Below, piece after piece: positions 48,077 through 52,148 of a stretch of DNA of 52,148 nucleotides. The position numbers and the translations under genes are program-made. Numbering within the stretch: the first letter of the stretch is position 1; each line of letters begins with the position of its first letter. The notes below the pieces were generated by a model. The model was not told the origin of the DNA. It did not search any database and saw nothing but the letters and a program-made list of their open reading frames with translations. Source of the stretch: a virus; IMG/VR virus record IMGVR_UViG_3300020171_000007, positions 1-52,148 of that record, one strand, 5' to 3'.

Positions 48077-49471
48077 CTACTCCTTTTGTTGTCCTCGGAT
48101 TCCAGGTGCATAGACTCCCCGGAGTCCACGTAAGTCTGTCATCTTATATCGGGCTTTGATGTAACTAAGCCTTGTTGAATTGTAGATTGCCTCAAATCTT
48201 AAACGAAATCTGAAGGCATCTCCTGAGGCAATAATAGATGCTATGCTTTGATCATTCAAAGGTTTGTAAGCGGCTGTTGCCCATGTAGCGTTGTCATGAG
48301 TATAGTCCAATCCAGCTACAGCGCCTTCAACTACAAATGCATCTGCCTCCATAGACATCACAGTCTTCTGTCCCTTATAGCCCATATCAAAAGGTTCAGT
48401 GCAGATAGCTGGGAATCCAGAATCTATTGCGTCAGGAATCATATAGGAATTATTATTGCTTCTCCACACAGCTGAAGGATGTTGTAAGATCTCAGTCAAT
48501 CCATAAGGGGATAACAAGAAGGTCTTTGTACTATTCCCAATATAGAAGTCCCTCTTCTGAGGATCATAGGAAACTATGATGTCTTCACCAGCAAGCTGCT
48601 GAATAAAAGATTGATAACCAAGCTCTTTAACTCCCTCTGTAGTTACCTCTCTTAATATATAGTCCTCACCAACATAGACATGGCGTCTTAAGGAACCATT
48701 CATAGCTCCTTGATTAATGATACCTATGTCATCGAGTTCTTTGAATCCAAAAGTTGTAGCCGGCTCACCTACTGGAGCCATCAGAGTTATTCCTTTTGAA
48801 GAATAACCAATGACTACATCACCTAGCCTTCTTACATGTCTAACTATTCCACCGTAAGGACAGCGTCTATAGCCGGCCTCATTTCCTTCGTCAGGAGTAA
48901 AGTCCATGGAGCCAATCTTAGACCATACATAGAAGGTCTCATCACAGTCATGCCAAGCACCAACTACACCACCACCCACTGCCTGACCTTTAAGGTTGCA
49001 GATAGTTCTCATCAAAGGAATAGTTGCTGTTGCAAGTGAAGGAACCCATGTAGCTAAAGTTGGATTCCAAGCTATCATAATAACTCCATTCACCATGATA
49101 GCATACTCACCAAAGTCAGCCATCTCCATCAAGGTACCTTTGCCAAATGTAAGCTCGTCAACATCGAAGATGTGTGTTACTACTGAGTGGTCTGCGCTGA
49201 GACTATACACAGAGTCTTGTTGATTAGTAGTATCCCTAATCACCAAGATATTAAAAGCATCTCCTGTTATGAATTGAGGAAAGGGCCAATCATAGTACTT
49301 ATCAACAGTAACAGGAATAGGATCATCTAATAACACATGAGCCTCGAGTCTAGCCTTTCCACATCTGAATCCTAAACACTCAAGTAAGAACTGAGCATTA
49401 ACAATATTCTTTTCTTCAGGACTCAAGCCATTCTTTAAAGCTTCGTCAATGAGGAGTTCAAACTCTCGCAT
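48077..49471 (-). CDS. Propeller-like tail (nozzle/stabilisation) protein
   Basis: 464 residues made of repeating beta blades (YAIMVNGVIMIAWNPTLATW; VVIGYSSKGITLMAPVGEPA; DIIVSYDPQKRDFYIGNSTK). This resembles nozzle or DNA-stabilisation proteins of short-tailed phages such as P22 gp10-type. The place after the adaptor gene agrees. It supports a podovirus-like tail. Confidence 0.65.
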   Translation of the reverse strand: MREFELLIDEALKNGLSPEEKNIVNAQFLLECLGFRCGKARLEAHVLLDDPIPVTVDKYYDWPFPQFITGDAFNILVIRDTTNQQDSVYSLSADHSVVTHIFDVDELTFGKGTLMEMADFGEYAIMVNGVIMIAWNPTLATWVPSLATATIPLMRTICNLKGQAVGGGVVGAWHDCDETFYVWSKIGSMDFTPDEGNEAGYRRCPYGGIVRHVRRLGDVVIGYSSKGITLMAPVGEPATTFGFKELDDIGIINQGAMNGSLRRHVYVGEDYILREVTTEGVKELGYQSFIQQLAGEDIIVSYDPQKRDFYIGNSTKTFLLSPYGLTEILQHPSAVWRSNNNSYMIPDAIDSGFPAICTEPFDMGYKGQKTVMSMEADAFVVEGAVAGLDYTHDNATWATAAYKPLNDQSIASIIASGDAFRFRLRFEAIYNSTRLSYIKARYKMTDLRGLRGVYAPGIRGQQKE

Positions 49472-49500
49472 GGGATTTCCCTCTTCTCTTGATCTTCATT

Positions 49501-49525
49501 AGTTCGTTTATCAATTAAACGATCT
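49501..49525. repeat. 25-bp palindromic repeat, copy 18
   Basis: Arms AGTTCG and CGATCT, core TTTATCAATTAAA. It lies directly after the TAA stop of the 49526-50032 gene. Confidence 0.9.
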
Positions 49526-50032
49526 TTAACCACCACCTGGCAGTTGGGAGTCAGTCAGCAGCTTTTTTTCTTTCTTAGCCATATCATCTTCAAGTTCCTC
49601 GATTAGGTAGCTTTTGACCTCGATATCTTTCATCTCAGGCTTCCAGAGGAATGAGATCCAGATGCCGGTTACGATCTCTTCACTTGGGGTGAGAGAGATC
49701 TCAAGACAGTCACCAGCCTTGACATCTATCTTAGGCTCAATGAATAAGGTCTTGCGATCTAGAATGAATCCTTTCATTGTAGATCCTATATCATTGAATA
49801 GCTTAACCTCTACATTGACGCCTTTCTTAGGTTTCTCGTTCAGCCGAATGAATCCCTTCGTCACAGTCCCATCACAAGGAAACATATAGCGAAGGATGGC
49901 ACCTTCTACTTTCTCCCCAAACACTGCGTTGGAGATAGGATAAGGTGTGATGAGAGCGACTGTTCGTTTGCTAGCCCTTCGCATTAAGCGCTGAGTGACT
50001 ACTTCAAGATGTTCAATTCTCTTGTTATCCAT
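49526..50032 (-). CDS. Virion-associated protein
   Basis: 168 residues. Helical N-terminus (KRIEHLEVVTQRLMRRASKR), a beta-sandwich-like middle (GTVTKGFIRLNEKPKKGVNV), ending in SQLPGGG. Located between adaptor and nozzle genes with a one-base spacing to the adaptor stop. Family not recognised; probably a small head or tail component. Confidence 0.55.
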   Translation of the reverse strand: MDNKRIEHLEVVTQRLMRRASKRTVALITPYPISNAVFGEKVEGAILRYMFPCDGTVTKGFIRLNEKPKKGVNVEVKLFNDIGSTMKGFILDRKTLFIEPKIDVKAGDCLEISLTPSEEIVTGIWISFLWKPEMKDIEVKSYLIEELEDDMAKKEKKLLTDSQLPGGG

Positions 50033-50755
50033 CTACCCCTCCATTTCGCTGGACTCAGCTATTAACTCCTCAACTAAGTCAAAACCGATCTGTTGCATAT
50101 CAGTCTTTATTACATTACTCCAGTCATTCAGACCTTGAGTGTTTCGGTTAGGTATTTCGGTAGCTCTCATAGCGGCTGAGATTAGGAGTAGAGGATGGAC
50201 AGCAGACCAGTAGTTTTCATCTGTGTCATTAACCAACTCAGTCGAATAAAATAGCCCGTTGATCATTATAGTTAATTTTTCACTCGCTGGAACACTAACT
50301 AATATGGCATTATACTCATGAGCATTTCCAGCAGGATTATCTATCCATCCGGTAAAGGATTCCAATGAGAGAGGTGTAGCATTCTCTGGAATATAGCGAG
50401 TGATACAAGGGGCGTAGTAGAGTGGCTCACCTGTTGAGCGTGAGCTAGGAAGGCCAGTTAGATAGCCTTCAACTAAATCTTGCAATCGCTTCTTCTCAAG
50501 CTGCCATTTAGCTGTAGTTGAGCCAGCCCAGACTTCTTTGATCGCTCTACAGTATGGAAACTGGACTGAATAGAATCCTATGTTAAGGAATCTATAGCAA
50601 GTTCCCCAAGATTTCTGAGTCTCATCGAGACGATCTAGAAATTTACGTCCTTCGTTGATAAAGAAGTCAGCGCCTGTATCAACTCCAGCATCGGTTACTA
50701 GATCAAACCGTCCGGAGAGCTCACGGAACTTTTGACGAGTTTGAAGTAAGTTCAT
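50033..50755 (-). CDS. Head-to-tail adaptor protein
   Basis: 240 residues. The N-terminus MNLLQTRQKFRELSGRFDLV and ADFFINEGRKFLDRLDETQK match adaptor proteins that sit below the portal in short-tailed phages. A central beta part (YNAILVSVPASEKLTIMING) and a helical end follow. First gene after the capsid. Confidence 0.7.
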   Translation of the reverse strand: MNLLQTRQKFRELSGRFDLVTDAGVDTGADFFINEGRKFLDRLDETQKSWGTCYRFLNIGFYSVQFPYCRAIKEVWAGSTTAKWQLEKKRLQDLVEGYLTGLPSSRSTGEPLYYAPCITRYIPENATPLSLESFTGWIDNPAGNAHEYNAILVSVPASEKLTIMINGLFYSTELVNDTDENYWSAVHPLLLISAAMRATEIPNRNTQGLNDWSNVIKTDMQQIGFDLVEELIAESSEMEG

Positions 50756-50769
50756 TTTAACTCCAATTC

Positions 50770-50815
50770 AAAATAAGCTGTGGGAGAGGAAAAGGAGGAA
50801 AACCCCTCCCACAGC
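50770..50815 (-). terminator. Hairpin after the major capsid gene
   Basis: A perfect 10-bp stem: CTCCCACAGC (50806-50815) with GCTGTGGGAG (50777-50786), 19-nt loop, followed on the minus strand by TTATTTTG. It probably attenuates transcription after the capsid gene so that capsid is made in excess. Confidence 0.65.
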
Positions 50816-50828
50816 CGTTCGGCCTGAA

Positions 50829-52044
50829 CTATGCATTCAAGCCTACACCATTAAGGACTCCGCATTTCTGAGGAAGCCCAAATTCGAGACCGGCTTCAGT
50901 AAGGAACTCCTCATTGATTCCGTCAACGCGCCGCTGACCGTAACCCTCAGAATGGGTCTTGTTCGAGGACTCACCGTAGAACGAGGTATCGTCAATGAAG
51001 CGATAGCCGAGTTCTTTGGGCTCCAGAACAATCCCCATGTTACGAGTAGTCGCATCGTAACTGAAGAGAGGGTGAGTTTTCATCTTGATGGTTCCGAAAG
51101 GAGTGATCCAATTCAGAATTTCCATCCCGTAGATCTTCTGCCCAGCAGTGAGATTCATCTGGCCTTCAGTCCGTGCCAGAGCATCAATGCCGAGGAGAAA
51201 TCCAGAACCACAGAGGACCAGTTTCTCAGAACTGCCATAGCGGAAGATCTGCTCGAGCATGTTCCTGAGCCAGAGTCCACCACCGAGTACGTTAGTCCAT
51301 GCAAGACCAGCGTAGGTAGCATTGAGTGTGTAGTCGTCGCAGTTGGCTGCAGCATACTGACGGATGAAGTTGATCACACCCATAGTGGTACGCTCCGGCT
51401 TTCCGTTGTCGCCGGTGTTCTCAGTCCGAATACCCCAGAGGTATGCAAGCTCCATTTCCCAGGAGTGCATTTCCAGAGCTTCAGCCTTAGCCTTCTGGCG
51501 CTGCTCGGGAGTTCTCAGTTTGGTCTTGAGAGCCGTCCGAGTCATGCTCAAAGGCGTTCGGAAGATCTGCGTGTAGTTGTAGACCTTCGTCGGGTTAAGA
51601 GCGATGGCGTCCGGCATCTCGCCACCCTCAGGATTGATATTGCCGATGATCTTGAAAGTGTCGCAGTCGGACAGATCATGGGCTACAGAGTTGTCGTCGT
51701 TCTCGAGGAGCTTGATAGCGAGAACGGAGTTAGTGGTTCCACGCACTACCTCAGTTACCTTCCCAACTACATCGACTCGATAGTCAGATGCATCGCGAAG
51801 AAGGATCTGATGGCCCTGACGAATCCGGTTAGCAAGAACCGTAGTGATCTGAGCATAGACTACATCACCAGCTACTCCACCACCTACATAGGCAGCAGAC
51901 AGATCAGGAAGAGTGTAGATGTTAGCTACGGCTCCACCGACTGCAGTTTGCTCCTGGGTCCACCAGTGGAATTGCGGATCGTCTACAGCCTCAGAACCCA
52001 TCATTGACAGGATAGCCGTCAAAGGGGCCATTCCATTAGGGTAA
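50829..52044 (-). CDS. Major capsid protein, exon 2 (SU10/DUF5309-like)
   Basis: 405 codons read from the first base after the intron (52044, equal to base 23). Contains YPNGMAPLTAILSMMGSEAV, TPEQRQKAKAEALEMHSWEM and IYGMEILNWITPFGTIKMKT, the HK97-like fold of SU10-type capsid proteins. Taken alone, the reading frame could start at ATG 52031, but that lacks the conserved N-terminal 31 residues supplied by exon 1. Splicing is therefore needed for full-length capsid. Followed by a strong hairpin. Confidence 0.92.
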
Positions 52045-52148
52045 CCTATATCACTACAATTTCTCGCAGTGCTGGACTATATCTTCCACAATATCAGTGG
52101 TTCGACGTATAGTCTCTGAGGGAACCTTACTTCCAAATCTTGTATTGG
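52022..52148. repeat. Right copy of 127-bp terminal direct repeat
   Basis: Identical to bases 1-127; shows that the contig closes on itself. Confidence 0.95.

Noticed and set aside
1020-49525. Palindromic repeats as a CRISPR array
   Set aside because: Copies are kilobases apart, not regularly spaced, and no cas genes are present.
1020-49525. Palindromic repeats as ordinary intrinsic terminators
   Set aside because: Stems are AT-rich, arms are often mismatched without compensation and no T run follows. A clear intrinsic terminator elsewhere (17814) looks quite different.
50952-52007. Long plus-strand open frame (351 codons) across the capsid gene
   Set aside because: It is antisense to a clearly recognised capsid protein and has no ribosome binding site or family resemblance.

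Overview
This window is a complete tailed-phage genome assembled from circular or circularly permuted DNA. Bases 1-127 are repeated exactly at 52022-52148, so the non-redundant length is 52,021 bp. I see no integrase, repressor or ribosomal genes. Virion genes are large terminase, portal, scaffold, SU10-type major capsid protein, head-tail adaptor, propeller-like tail protein and a 2,255-residue internal protein. With no tape measure or sheath gene, this suggests a short-tailed (podovirus-like) particle (inference). The host is an unidentified bacterium: promoters are sigma70-like and ribosome binding sites are of the AGGAGG type.

Layout. A divergent control region (about 17.0-17.4 kb) separates two arms. 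The minus-strand late arm starts at a strong promoter near 17.0 kb. It runs through small terminase, M15 endolysin, a DUF1353 protein, a methyltransferase/P-loop NTPase fusion, a B12-type radical SAM/glycosyltransferase fusion, a beta-rich spike, large terminase, portal, scaffold and major capsid. It then crosses the contig ends and continues through the adaptor, tail and injected-protein genes to 38.68 kb. The plus-strand early/middle arm (17.4-38.66 kb) carries many tiny genes, two HNH proteins, DNA ligase, a HIRAN protein, a PD-(D/E)XK nuclease, a Sak4-like ATPase, a probable ssDNA-binding partner, dCMP deaminase, a ParB-methyltransferase fusion, a UDG-like/exonuclease/PolA fusion and a DUF3987-like ATPase. 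The arms converge at 38.66/38.68 kb with only one palindromic repeat between the stop codons.

Most notable features. (1) Eighteen copies of a 25-bp dyad-symmetric repeat (half-site AGWYYGTTTAA, 3-bp centre) are scattered over both arms. Most abut stop codons at gene junctions, and two lie inside genes. (2) The major capsid gene is split by a group I intron whose LAGLIDADG endonuclease gene also encodes part of the ribozyme core. (3) The portal gene contains a 352-residue LAGLIDADG intein ending in Gln. (4) Two translationally coupled fusion genes (methyltransferase-NTPase and B12/radical SAM-glycosyltransferase) form an unusual modification cassette among lysis and spike genes. (5) Three promoters share an upstream AAATGTAC box exactly 11 nt before the -35. 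(6) Several strongly structured non-coding stretches occur, as well as a LAGLIDADG gene broken at a poly-A run next to a decayed tRNA.

Functional assignments rest on motifs read by eye. No database searches were run.
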